Source: Homarus americanus (taxonomy: Eukaryota; Arthropoda; Malacostraca; Decapoda; Nephropidae). From it: DNA of 64,000 bases. The notes beneath the pieces are model-generated. The model made no database searches. It worked only from the letters and a program-made list of their open reading frames with translations, and was not told the DNA's origin. The position numbers and the translations under genes were made by a program. Of this stretch, positions 24,236 to 33,950 are shown one piece after another (positions within the stretch are counted from its first letter, which is position 1; each line of letters begins with the position of its first letter). The stretch covers positions 438,430-502,429 of the forward strand of contig NW_024732415.1 in NCBI RefSeq assembly GCF_018991925.1. Direction: 5' to 3'.

Positions 24236-24359
24236 AAGAGATAATGAAAAGATATTTTACATAATGGAACTCTATGGTTGAGAAATAGTGAGCAAATAAA
24301 CCAAACTAATTCACTTAGTCTCAGTGTAATTTGGAAGTTATTATGGCTCCTTTACTATT

Positions 24360-24855
24360 ATAATATACCTGTACAATTGTTACCTGTAATTAACCTGTGT
24401 TGCTGTACCTTTAATTATATATATATATATTCCTGTAGTGTTACTGTACCTGTACTTGTATCTACCTGTACTCTCGTTCTACCTGTAATTACATAGAGTA
24501 CATACGTGTGTGTTATGTCGTTTAACTACTACTTATTTCTGTACCTGTCTGTATTTGCTTCACCTGACTTGAATTTTACCTGTAACTATACGTGCATTTA
24601 TGACTGTATTAATGCTGTATTTGGATTAATATCTCCGAGTGTACTGTAAGCAGTTTTGTATTTACACCTGTACCTGTGCTTGTAGGTGTATCAATAATTA
24701 CTGTTTTATGATACCTGTATAAACACTTGTAATTTAATGTTCTGTTCTTGTAACCGTTTCTGTACCGTTGTCACACCTGATCTTGCATCTGTTATTTTTC
24801 ATATTTTGTTTCTGTAATTATAGCTGTAACTTTACCTGTGTGTTTGTGTGTTAGT
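24360..24855. repeat. Loose ACCTGTA-rich region
   Basis: CCTGTA or CTGTAC motifs recur every 15-40 bp over about 500 bp without a fixed unit; similar motif density occurs at 446-650. Confidence 0.5.
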
Positions 24856-24892
24856 AATTTATGTAGCTTTTGTATCTGTAACTTTGATTCGA

Positions 24893-24893
<1 letters not shown>

Positions 24894-24980
<87 letters not shown>
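24894..24980. repeat. (GT)n microsatellite
   Basis: About 85 bp, perfect. Confidence 0.95.
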
Positions 24981-25059
24981 TATAACGTCAACATCTGTGT
25001 CCTCTTTAACACAATGACTCACTCACACACACACACACCTATAAACAATAAATCTATAT

Positions 25060-25130
25060 ATATATACATCTCGTGTATGTATGTATGTATACTGTATGTA
25101 TCTTTATCTCTGTATGTATCTACGTCTGTA
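25060..25130. repeat. TATA/GTAT-rich repeat
   Basis: TATATATATAC and TGTATGTATGTATAC. Confidence 0.7.
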
Positions 25131-25548
25131 TACCTAAAATCCATTCATCAGTGAACTTAAAACCAAACCTACTTCCTCCTAATCAATTATACTCAACATA
25201 AACCAAATTGACCTCACCTTAAGTCATTTCATAACCATTCAGTAACAAACCTTCCTCACAACTTTATCCATTACTCTTATAAAACGATAAAGTAAGCCAA
25301 AGAAACATTATCCATCTCTTGAAATATGTGGATAGGATTAAGAAGTGGATAATGGTGGATAATGCCGTATGTAGTGTTAATGAGAAGGTGGGCGACAGGT
25401 GTTCCTAATTATGTCACCTGTGTGGCTACTTACCCGGATGTGGTGGGTTTTTCTGTGTGGTTCTAATTTCGAGTGAGTGAGTGAATAGCTTTTTACAGCC
25501 TTCAGAAATTACTTGAAACTTATCCGCTTATAACACTACTCAGTCAAT

Positions 25549-25551
<3 letters not shown>

Positions 25552-25584
<33 letters not shown>

Positions 25585-25600
25585 TGTGTGTGTGTGTGGA
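25552..25600. repeat. (GT)n microsatellite
   Basis: GT run with a GAGT interruption; further GT runs continue to 25725. Confidence 0.9.
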
Positions 25601-26089
25601 CAGGGCAGTGATCTGTCTGTAAATGTAGGTTATACTTCCTGCCTACTTCCCTCTTCTATGTGCGTGTGTCTGTGTCTGCCTGTGTGTGTGTGTGCGTTTC
25701 TGTATCTGTGTCTGTGTGTGTGTAGGTGTCATCCAAATGAAGTGCCCTCGTGTCTATTGGGTGTAAAGGCTGAAATTAACGACTGAATTTCATGGGATTT
25801 ATATTTCCAATTCATCGTGATTTCTGGCGGGTTATTCACACGTAAAGGAAGGTGATCGGTTACTCTCCGTGGTCAACTCTTACTGTCTCATCAGCGATTT
25901 AATCTCCCTCTTTTATAACTTCTATATCTACCTCATTTGTTCACTTATTATCCTTTATTCATCGTTATTTTACATCAATTATTCGTCTTCTTCCATCTAT
26001 TCTCGTCTCTTTTGTAAATAATTCGTTGCTACGTTTTCTGGTAAGTAATTATTGTTTATTTTCGATTGCGTGCATGGAAAGGCAAGTCA

Positions 26090-26465
26090 GGTGTTTCAAT
26101 AATATAACGTTGCTGATTAGCCAGATATGAGATGAAACTAACCAATAAGCGAGCCTTATGCAATCATAACACGCGTCTGAGAGCACCTGAATAAAACAAG
26201 CGTCGGTGATTGGACGAAATTGAGATCAAACTAACAAGTAGTTGAGTTTAAACCAATCATAATACACGTCTTAAAACGCCTCAATGACATAACGTCCCTA
26301 ATTGGCCGAAAATGACGTAAAACAAATCAGATATCGTATCTTAACCAATCATAATACACATCTTAAAGCACCTGAATAAAACAACGTCCCTCATTGGCCG
26401 AAAATGAGGTAAAACAAATCAGATATCGTATCTTAACCAATCATGACACACATCTAAAAACACTT
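26090..26465. repeat. Four diverged 90-bp repeats rich in CCAAT/ATTGG
   Basis: Each unit has AACGTCCCTAATTGGCCGAA-like and TTAACCAATCATAATACACG-like parts. The last two are about 90 percent alike; the first is most diverged. They end about 420 bp upstream of the first recognised synaptotagmin-like exon, so a promoter role is possible but unproven. Confidence 0.8.
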
Positions 26466-26744
26466 TAATGTTCTCGTGTCTAAACCCTCGCATGACTAAC
26501 CCTGAAATATAAAAAATATATATATATATATGTATATTAGAGTTATAAATATATTTCCTCAACTTCACCTGTATTTTAAATTAATTACTTTACAGGTGAC
26601 GTGACACTGAGAAAATCTGACTAAATATAACCGAGCTTAACCTCACTTAACTTAACCTTACCTAAAGAAAGATTAATATAACCTAAAAAAAAACATACCC
26701 TAGCCTAAACCAAACCAAAACAAAACACACACACACAAAAAACT

Positions 26745-26836
26745 AACCTAACCAAACCTAACCTAACCTAACCTAACCTAAACTAACCTAACCTAACCAA
26801 ACCAAACCTAACCTAACGTAACCTAACCTAACCGCT
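26745..26836 (-). repeat. Interstitial CCTAA run
   Basis: AACCTAACCTAACCTAACC with AACCAAACC variants. Confidence 0.9.
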
Positions 26837-26905
26837 TACAGTCGACTAAATACGGAACAATTTCTCCCCTTCTCCTCTACAGCTCCTTCGCTCCTTGGGG
26901 CCGTG

Positions 26906-27051
26906 ATGCTGGGAGCTCATGAGAAAACACACTGGAGGGACGGCGCCCACGAAACCATGTCCCCAGCAATGATGGGCGGCCTGGTGGTGGGCGTATCACT
27001 AGCTGGTGCCCTGCTCTTCTGCACCGCCCTTTGTCTTGGTCTTTGGTGCAG
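26906..27051 (+). CDS. Synaptotagmin-like exon 1: N-terminus and transmembrane helix
   Basis: The exon opens at 26883 after a pyrimidine-rich acceptor, and the first ATG is at 26906. It encodes about 21 residues (HEKTHWRDGAHET in the middle), then a Gly/Ala/Leu/Val helix at residues 22-46 ending LCLGLWCR. The cysteines at the cytoplasmic border are typical palmitoylation sites in synaptotagmins. The donor is CAG|GTGGGT at 27052, phase 2. The frame is also open from 26885 to the ATG (PSLLGAV), so a coding exon further upstream is possible. Confidence 0.75.
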
Positions 27052-30000
27052 GTGGGTGGTGGTGTGGGTGGGTGGTGGTGTGTGGGTGGGTGGTGGTGTA
27101 AGTGGTGGTGGTGGTGTAAGTGGGTGGTGGTGTAAGTGGGTGGTGGTGTAAGTGGGTGGTGGTGTAAGTGGGTGGTGGTGTAAGTGGGTGGTGGTGGGTG
27201 GTGAAGTGGGGTGGTGTAAGTGGGGTGGGTGGTGTAAGTGGGTGGTGGTGTAAGTGGGTGGGTGGTGGTGGTGTAAGTGGGTGGTGGTGTAAGTGAGGAG
27301 TGGGGTGGGTGGTGTAGAGTGGGTGGTGGTGTGGTGGGGTGGGTGGTGTGGGGTGTGGTGGTGTAAGTGGGTGGATGGTGTAGGTGGGGTGGGTGGTGTA
27401 AGTGGGTGGTGGTGTAAGTGGGTGGTGGTGTAAGTGGGTGGATGGTGTAAGTGGGGGTGGGTGGTGTAGGTGGTGTAGCAGGTCAAGCGGTAACACAAGT
27501 GTCTAGTGGTTTGGAAATTATTATTTTTTTTTTATACCTGTATATAAACAACTTTAATTTACCTGTACATACACCTGTCCTTTTCTCGAGTCCAGGTAAA
27601 TACAATAATCACCATGTATAATCACGCTGCTGTAGTTGGCTTTATTTATTTCACCCATAAGGAAAAATCATAAAACATTACACTAATTGGTGGTCGTTCA
27701 TATGGGCCCCAGATAGACTAGACCCCAACCTAACCTGGCCTAGCCCAACCTAACCCAGTCCGACCTAACCTCACCTAACCTAATCTAACCCAATCTAATG
27801 TAACCCAACTCAATCGATCTAACCTAACCAGACCTATCCCAAACAATCCTAACCTGATCCAACCCAACCCAACTTAACCTAATATGTCCCAGTCTTAATA
27901 AGTGAGTTTTAGACTGATTAAGACTGGAGTAGAGTTGACCAGTAGCCATCCTAGGTCAAAAACTACACCCTGGGATGACCTAGCTTCCTATTACAGGCGA
28001 CTGAGAGGTCATGCGGGTGACCCCAGTCCAGCAACCTTCTTAGTTTCCAAGAGGAAGCCCGGCCCCTACGCTCCCCCTGACCACCCCATGGCGTTTGTTA
28101 TGCCTACTGTGAGTATTGTTGACCTCTCTACCTCCTGACCTCTCTACCTCCTGGCTTCTCTACCTCTTGATCTCTCTACTTCCTGATCTCTCTACCTCCT
28201 GGCTTCTCTACCTCCTGACCTCTCTACCTCCTGACCTCTCTACCTCTTGACCACTCTACCTCCTGACCTCTCTACCTCCTGGCCTCTCTACCTCCTGGCC
28301 TCTCTGACTAGAAGATATGTGACCAATTGATTCACGTAAACGAGATAAAATGTGCTGTGTTGTGTCGTATCGTGTCGTGTTAGAATACAAGTAGTGTTCT
28401 TCCCTTCTACAGATCACCCACAGTGAGGCCGGCAGTGAGCCCCGCACACCTCCACCCACCATGACTCTCTCACCCACGCCCACAGAGCGCAGTAAGGGGC
28501 TAGGCAGCACCACGCCCACGCCCACCACCACCCCTGAACACCACGGCTTATATTGTCCCAGTGAGTAACTCATTGTTCAGTGCTTAGCTTAATGCCCCAC
28601 CTCCTTATCCGTCTGTCTGTCTGGCTGAATGGTTGGCTATTTCCTAGTGATAACGACAATAGCAATTTACGGTACTTCAACACACACACACACACACACA
28701 CACCTTGAAATGCCTAGTAACTAACTACAATGAATACATCCAAATGGCACCTACGATTTACTTATTCGTCTGTACTGCCGTCTGTTGTCTGTGTGCACGT
28801 TGGGATTCTTCAGTGCAGTTGATCTTGGCAATTGCAAAGCCTAGAGGAAGCAATATATCAACAGTTGCATGTTAGTTGAGCTAAGGCATCACCATCACTC
28901 CCGCCAACGTCCCACACACACAACCTGTCCCTACACTCTCACTAGACGCACTAAAGTAAACAAATACCTTTCTCTCCTTTTGTTGTGTCCATCTAACTCT
29001 TGACATAAGTTCCAATAATAAGTTTAATTTATTGTTGAAGGAAAATGGGTTACATACGTGATAAATGTATACATTATGAATAAGAGTTTTTCATAAATAG
29101 GAAACAGTGTATGAGATATTGTGTTTATTAATAAATAATAAGATATAAAATAAATATACATACAAATTACATGTTAGCGTCCTTAAACTTGAGATAATTG
29201 GAGGGAATATAAATTAAAATAAAAATGAACCAGAGAAAACCAATGAGATGGGTAACTATAGTAAATTGTCAAGATAGTTATATCAAGAGTTATGATTGGC
29301 TGATGGCTCGCTGTTGTTACGTTAAGGCATAGATAATGTGTTGTGTTAATGTTATAATATTCTGAGGTTAGTTTTTGTTATAGTATTTACATGATATTAA
29401 TATACTTCTCTGATGAGCTATGGTTAGTGCACAGTGGGTGAACAACACACACACGCACATGTTCTTCTGTTACCTGGCAAAGTGCTACCTGTGTATCTGT
29501 ACTTATTATATACCTGTGTTATTGTGTTCCCTTAAGCAGGTGTAACGTAACAATAAACGTGTCGCGTCACCCCCCACAGTACGTGACGGAGGGGTGACTA
29601 CAGCCTCGACCTTCAGTAGCAGTTCCTTCCCCGTCACCTTCTCCCTACCCCCCACCTACACCCCACTCCACCCCCCTACCTACACCCCATTCCACCTCAC
29701 CACCTGCACCCCTTTACCCACCACCACCACCACTACTACTTCACCCTTGTCCTCTGTGTCCCCTGCACGCCCTCGCTCAGCTTCACCTCACGGCTTCCTA
29801 CGGACCTCTCCCCACACCCCGTCCCTCTCCCTGCCCTTGGGGTCCAGAAGGTGGTGGCCTGGACCCCAATGCTCCCCAGGTACACCCCCAGCACTACTCC
29901 CCAGGAATCTCTACGCCAGGAAGTAAGTCATTACCCATCACGCTAAAATGTGTGAGTGAGATATGTATCCACACTTACAATCTACCCAAGCTAATGTGAA

Positions 30001-30344
30001 TGAATTAATATTGTATACTTATATGTATACGAGGTCATTTGAGTGAGATATACATGTCCATCTACTGTTAATGTTGTTGGAGGCTAATTAGCTCATTAAC
30101 AAGTTGTTATATCAGTGATAACTCCAATCATCTTTCTTAGTCATGACCATTCACTACTATCCTCCCTCTCTCCCTCCCTTTCTTCTCACAGAGGCACCCA
30201 GGGCTTGGAGGAACTGAGGTCAGCCTTCCAACATCCTTTCTTGACCTCTGACCCCTTAAGTCCTGACCCCGGTGATGTCACTACCCCAGACTCCGTCGAT
30301 GGCTGGGGACCTGTGTGGACTCCCGCCTCCAGTATTGGTTCAGG

Positions 30345-30395
<51 letters not shown>

Positions 30396-30564
30396 TTGTT
30401 GTTATTGTTGTTGTTATTATATTATTCATTACCGCAGGTGGAGGGTGCGGGCTGGGTGAGCTGCGGGTGCGGTTACGGTACTCAATAAGGTCTCGGCTCC
30501 TGCGGCTGACCGTCCTATCTGCTGACCAACTGCCTCTCAGACTAGGTCCTGACCCCGTGGACAC

Positions 30565-30615
<51 letters not shown>

Positions 30616-32221
30616 ATTCGTGCGCTGAAATGCTGAAGTCATGCTGTTAAGATAGAGTGTACTGAACATTTAATTACCATGAAACATTCTATTATTGCCA
30701 CCACCACAACCACTACTACCACAACCACCACTACCACCACCACCATTTCTATCACCACCTCTACCACCACCACCACCACCTCTACCACCACCACCACAAC
30801 CACTACTACCACGACCACCACTACAACCACCACCATTTCTATCACCACCTCTACCACCACCACCACCACCTCTAACACCACTACCACTACCTCTACCACC
30901 ACTACCACGGCCTCTACCACAATTACCACATAATCTCACCCCCCTTAAACCATCACCAGGCAGTATTGTTACCTGAGAAGCGTGTGAGGTTTACAACACG
31001 TGTTATAGCAGCCACCGATAACGCCAGCTTCAACGCCGCCTTCACCCACGCCGCCCGCCCCTCCCGCCTCGCTCACGCCACCCTCAGGCTCTCCGTCTGC
31101 CAGGTGGGTGCTAGGGAGGTGTGATGAGTCATAGGTAAGTGATGATGACGGGGTGATGGCGTGTGGTGATGATATGTTCAGTGTTGATGATGTGTTGTGT
31201 GGTAATGACGTGTAGTGTGACGTGTTGAGTGGTGATGACGTGGCGATGACGTGTAAAATGACGTGTTGAGTGGTGATGACGTGTAATGTGACGTGCTGAG
31301 TGGTGATGACGTGTGGTGTGGTGATGACGTGCGGTGTGGTGATGAGGTGTAGTGTGACGTGTTGTGTGGTGATGACGTGGCGATGACGTGTTGTATACTG
31401 CAGGTCACTGATTGTGGCCGACGTGTGGTGGTCGGATACGCCTCTGTGGGTTTGGCCTCCACTGGCCTCCGAGCTGGCCTCACACACGACCTGGACACTG
31501 GACCTCTCACCTTACACCTTCAGGAGAGCGCCCCAGACCAGCAGGTAAGACAGGTGAAGGAGGAGGAGGGTGGAGGAGGGTAGGTGGAGGAGGGGGTTAG
31601 GTGGAGGAGGTGGAGGAGTAGGTGGAGGGAGGTAGGTGGAGGAGGAGGAGGTAGGTGGAGGAGGGTAGGTGGAGGAGGAGGGCAGGTGGAGGAGGGAGGG
31701 TGGAGGAGGGTAGGTGGAGGAGGAGGGCAGGTGGAGGAGGGTAGGTGGAGGAAGAGGATCGCGTGGAGAGGTAAATAAAAATTAACTCCAGTATTATGAT
31801 ATTACAGGTGGGTGGAGGAGGTCAAGTGGAGGTCGGCCTCGGCTGGGAGAGAGAGACCAGTGACCTCACCATCAGGATCTGTAACCTCACCGGCCTCCAC
31901 CTCCAGCACCAATTACCTCTGCATGATATTGGTGAGTTGTTGGAGGTCACTGGACTGGACAGGTGTTGCAAATTCTGGGATAGATTCTAACCCTCAAAAC
32001 TGACTTACTTAACTTAACCTAACCTAACTAACCTACAGCTCAGGTGTATGTAAAGGTGACCGTGTACACAAACAACACCATCCTGTGCTGGAGAAGGACC
32101 TCACCCAGGGCCTTGGAGGGTCAGGTCACCGTGTTTCAGGAGGAGCTCACCCTTCACATGCCCGAGTTGGACCTTGATGCTACCCACCTCGTACTTAGTG
32201 CCAGGCTACGTACTAAACCAG

Positions 32222-32267
<46 letters not shown>

Positions 32268-32874
32268 CCTTCATCTCTCCAACACATAAATAAAATCAAA
32301 TACTGATATACTCATAATTATGTATATATTTTAGTTACCTGTGTACACCTGAGCCATTAATTAAAGTCGTCCTTCTACAGGTTGTGGTCGTCGTGTGGTG
32401 GGGTCGTGTGTGTTGGGGTGTGGTGGGTGTGTGGGGGAGGAGGGTCGTCACCATTGGCACGATATGCTCCGGGCGGCTCCTGATCTTGTCCTCAGGTCGC
32501 ACCCACTTGCCGCCCACGCCCATGCTCACGATGCCTTACCCATGGGCCCCGTGGACCCTGAAGAAGACCATGAGGGCCCCCCTAGTGAGCTCGTGGATAC
32601 ACCCCATGTTCACTACCTTCAGGGTTATGATGGGAGTCCCTCTGTCTCTAGTACCCAGACCACGCCCACTAGTCCGCCCATCTCCCAGACCACACCCACT
32701 AGTCCGCCCATCACCCAGACCACGCCCACTAATCGCCATCACCCAGTCCGCCTATTAGTCCGCCCATCATCCAGACCACGCCCACTAATCCACTTACCAC
32801 CCAGACCGCCCACTAGTCCACCCATCACCCAGTCCGCCTATTGGTCCGCCCATCACCCAGACCACGCCCACTAG
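26906..32874 (+). CDS. Synaptotagmin-like tandem C2 membrane protein (11 coding exons)
   Basis: Joined exons 26906-27051, 27997-28108, 28413-28560, 29580-29922, 30192-30343, 30438-30574, 30960-31103, 31404-31544, 31808-31931, 32039-32221 and 32381-32874 give 2124 nt, a 707-residue protein. All ten introns are GT-AG and every phase matches. Seen: a transmembrane helix at about residues 22-46, cysteines at 39, 43 and 48, a Ser/Thr/Pro-rich linker to about 300, C2A about 307-430, C2B about 446-586 with the family's closing HW..ML motif (HHWHDML), then a repeat tail. Synaptotagmins are vesicle or plasma-membrane proteins that bind lipids and SNAREs in exocytosis. Here the acidic calcium-loop residues are mostly missing, so calcium-independent action is inferred. 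The subtype (Syt12, 14, alpha or beta class) cannot be assigned. The start is the first ATG after a strong acceptor at 26881-26882; an upstream exon could move it. The annotated stop lies in a frameshift-prone minisatellite. Confidence 0.85.
27052..27480. repeat. Intron 1 minisatellite GTGGGTGGTGGTGTAA
   Basis: About 25 imperfect 16-bp units starting exactly at the exon 1 donor. Each unit contains GGTGTAAGTGGG, so it carries repeated donor-like GTAAGT motifs. Confidence 0.9.
27715..27885 (-). repeat. Degenerate CCTAA-like region in intron 1
   Basis: AACCTAACC, AACCCAACC, TAACCCAGTCC and similar, about 170 bp. Confidence 0.75.
27997..28108 (+). CDS. Synaptotagmin-like exon 2: juxtamembrane linker
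   Basis: Acceptor TTACAG at 27996, donor ACT|GTGAGT at 28109, entering at phase 2 and leaving at phase 0. It encodes RRLRGHAGDPSPATF, then LVSKRKPGPYAPP and MAFVMPT. The basic residues just after the membrane helix fit the cytoplasmic side. Confidence 0.8.
28123..28316. repeat. Intron 2 minisatellite GACCTCTCTACCTCCT
   Basis: About twelve 16-bp units with GGCTTC and GATCTC variants. Confidence 0.9.
28413..28560 (+). CDS. Synaptotagmin-like exon 3: Thr/Pro-rich linker
   Basis: Acceptor CTACAG at 28412, donor CCCA|GTGAGT at 28561; phases 0 in and 1 out. It encodes a linker starting ITHSEAGSEPRTPPPT that is rich in Thr and Pro and likely disordered. Confidence 0.8.
28561..29579. other. Intron 3 of the synaptotagmin-like gene
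   Basis: About 1 kb, AT-rich, with a (CA)n at 28680-28702; no extra exon recognised and flanking phases already match. Confidence 0.7.
29580..29922 (+). CDS. Synaptotagmin-like exon 4: Ser/Thr/Pro linker
   Basis: Acceptor CCCCCACAG at 29579, donor AGGAA|GTAAGT at 29923; phases 1 in and 2 out. This is the longest linker exon, with Pro-Thr-Tyr repeats (PPTYTPLHPPTYTPF) and a Thr run, followed by SPARPRSASPHGFLR. It has low complexity but consistent phases on both sides. Confidence 0.75.
30192..30343 (+). CDS. Synaptotagmin-like exon 5: linker before C2A
   Basis: Acceptor TTCTCACAG at 30191, donor TCAG|GTGAGT at 30344; phases 2 in and 1 out. It encodes GTQGLEELRSAFQHPF and DPGDVTTPDSVDGWGPVW. 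The donor is the first GT of a (GTA)n run. Confidence 0.8.
30344..30394. repeat. (GTA)n starting at the exon 5 donor
   Basis: GTGAGTAGTAGTAGTAGTAG; most of this 94-bp intron is the repeat. Confidence 0.9.
30438..30574 (+). CDS. Synaptotagmin-like exon 6: first half of C2A
   Basis: Acceptor ACCGCAG at 30437, donor AAG|GTGTGT at 30575; phases 1 in and 0 out. It encodes GELRVRLRYSIRSRLLRLTV, then LSADQLPLRLGPDPVDTYTK. This matches the C2 pattern G.L...L.Y....L.V.V..A..L....DPYVK. The first loop-1 aspartate of calcium-binding C2A domains is not evident (LPLRLG), while a later Asp is kept in VDTYTK. Confidence 0.9.
30575..30614. repeat. (GT)n starting at the exon 6 donor
   Basis: The donor GT is the first of about 20 GT units. 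Confidence 0.95.
30697..30930. repeat. Intron 6 ACC triplet repeat
   Basis: CCACCACCACCATTTCTATCACC occurs twice within an ACC/ACT run; the block of about 105 bp is duplicated. Confidence 0.9.
30960..31103 (+). CDS. Synaptotagmin-like exon 7: middle of C2A
   Basis: Acceptor TCACCAG at 30959, donor CAG|GTGGGT at 31104; phase 0 on both sides. It encodes AVLLPEKRVRFTTRV, then ATDNASFNAAFTH and ATLRLSVCQ. It aligns with the C2 core YLLPDK...F.TKV..T.NP.FNE.F.F and the L...V strand. A second acceptor-like CAG at 30961-30963 would change phase and break the match. Confidence 0.9.
31140..31398. repeat. Intron 7 repeat with GTGGTGATGACGTG core
   Basis: GATGACGTGTARTGTGACGT and TTGAGTGGTGATGACGTG repeat about ten times irregularly. 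Each unit carries TGACGTG, a CRE half-site-like motif. Confidence 0.8.
31404..31544 (+). CDS. Synaptotagmin-like exon 8: end of C2A
   Basis: Acceptor ATACTGCAG at 31403, donor CAG|GTAAGA at 31545; phase 0 on both sides. It encodes VTDCGRRVVVGYASVGLAS and GPLTLHLQESAPDQQ. The position corresponds to calcium loop 3 (usually D.D....D); only one Asp is seen (VTDCGRR). Confidence 0.88.
31556..31766. repeat. Intron 8 minisatellite GGTGGAGGAGGGTA
   Basis: About fifteen imperfect units, G-rich on the plus strand. Confidence 0.85.
31808..31931 (+). CDS. Synaptotagmin-like exon 9: start of C2B
   Basis: Acceptor ATTACAG at 31807, donor ATTG|GTGAGT at 31932; phases 0 in and 1 out. It encodes GQVEVGLGWERETSDLTIRI, then CNLTGLHLQHQLPLHDI, matching the C2B opening G.L.LSL.Y......L.V.V..A..L. 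Confidence 0.85.
32039..32221 (+). CDS. Synaptotagmin-like exon 10: middle of C2B
   Basis: Acceptor CCTACAG at 32038, directly after a CCTAA run; donor CAG|GTACAC at 32222 opens a (CA)n run. Phases 1 in and 1 out. It encodes AQVYVKVTVYTNNTILCWRR, then QVTVFQEELTLHMPELDL and THLVLSARLRTKP. YVKV and F.E...F.+P correspond to conserved C2B strands. Confidence 0.85.
32222..32266. repeat. (CA)n starting at the exon 10 donor
   Basis: GTACACACACACACACACAC begins at the splice junction. Confidence 0.95.
32381..32874 (+). CDS. Synaptotagmin-like exon 11: end of C2B and repeat tail, as read
   Basis: Acceptor CCTTCTACAG at 32380, phase 1. It encodes a Cys/Gly-rich strand (VVGSCVLGCGGCVGEEG), the C2B closing motif HHWHDMLRAAPDLVLRSHPL, an acidic stretch (VDPEEDHEGPPSELVD), then QTTPTSPPIT-type repeats. 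After two clean repeats the frame shifts (NRHHPVRLL) and ends at TAG 32872-32874. The C2B end is secure; the tail end depends on small indels inside the array. Confidence 0.75.
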
Positions 32875-33636
32875 TCCACTTACCACCCATACCACGCCCT
32901 ACTAGTCCACTTACCACAGACCGCCCACCTAGTCCACCCATCACCCAGTCCACCTATTAGTCCGCCCATCATCCAGACCACGCCCACTAGTCCACTTACC
33001 ACAGACCACGCCCACTAGTCCACCCATCACCCAGTCCACGCCTATTAGTCCGCCCATCACCCACACCACGCCCACTAGTCCACTTACCACCCATACCACG
33101 CCTACTGGTCCACTTACCACCCAGACCACGCCCACTGGTCCACCCATCACCCAGTCCACGCCTATTGGTCCGCCCATCACCCAGACCACGCCCACTAGTC
33201 CACTTACCACAGACCACGCCCACTAGTCCACCCATCACCCAATCCACGCCTATTAGTCCGCCCATCACCCAGACCACGCCCACTAGTCCGCCCATCGCAG
33301 ACCGCCGACTAGTCCACTTACCACCACCGCCCACCCACGACCACGCCCACTAGTCCGCCCATCACCCAGACCACGCCGACTAGTCCACTTACCACCCACA
33401 CCACGCCCACTAGTCCACCCACCACCCAGACCACGCCCACTAGTCCACCCATCACCCACACCCCGCCCACTGGTCCACCCTGCCAGACCGCCACTAGTCC
33501 CCATCACCCAGACGACTAGTCCGCCCATCACCCAGACCACGCCGACTAGTCCACTTACCACCCACACCACGCCCACTAGTCCACCCACCACCCAGACCAC
33601 GCCCACTAGTCCACCCATCACCCACACCCCGCCCAT
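32647..33636 (+). repeat. 30-bp coding minisatellite of the synaptotagmin-like tail
   Basis: About 33 copies containing ACCACGCCCACTAGTCCGCC. Variants are CTTACC for CCCATC and AGTCCACGCCTATT. Clean units are ten codons (QTTPTSPPIT); many units lack 1-3 bases, most often AC of GACCACGCC. Confidence 0.9.
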
Positions 33637-33922
33637 ATACCCAGACATACACACAGACAACCGCTATCACCATGAACATAACAGTAATGGTTCATCCTCC
33701 TCTGGGCCAGATGGTCTACCACAACCACCACCACTACTACCACCAGCAAGCAATCTATTAACACTACCAGCATACAACCTACCACTACAATCACCACCAT
33801 CAGCAGCAGACAATCTACTACCACCACCAGCAAACAACCTACCACAACTACCCAACCACGACAACCACACAGCCACGCACCTCAACGCACACCACAATAA
33901 CCACACTCATCATACTATGTAA
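33257..33922 (+). CDS. Possible continuation of the synaptotagmin-like C-terminal tail
   Basis: This frame is open from just after TAG 33254-33256 to TAA 33920-33922, 221 codons. From about 33509 it reads the same QTTPTSPPIT repeat as the start of exon 11, then leaves the array as HTPPIYPDIHTDNRYHHEHN, then SNGSSSSGPDGLPQPPPLLP and a Gln/Pro/Asn/His-rich end THLNAHHNNHTHHTM. It is in a different frame from exon 11 as read, so one or more indels at 32700-33256 must separate them. CA-rich DNA has few stops, so openness alone is weak support; the shared repeat frame is the better argument. Confidence 0.4.
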
Positions 33923-33923
33923 C

Positions 33924-33950
33924 ACACACACACACACACACACACACAGA
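33924..33950. repeat. (CA)n microsatellite
   Basis: Begins just after TAA 33920-33922. Confidence 0.9.

Noticed and set aside
26917..27498. Thr/His/Pro-rich minus-strand frames
   Set aside because: They are the reverse complement of the intron 1 minisatellite of the synaptotagmin-like gene.
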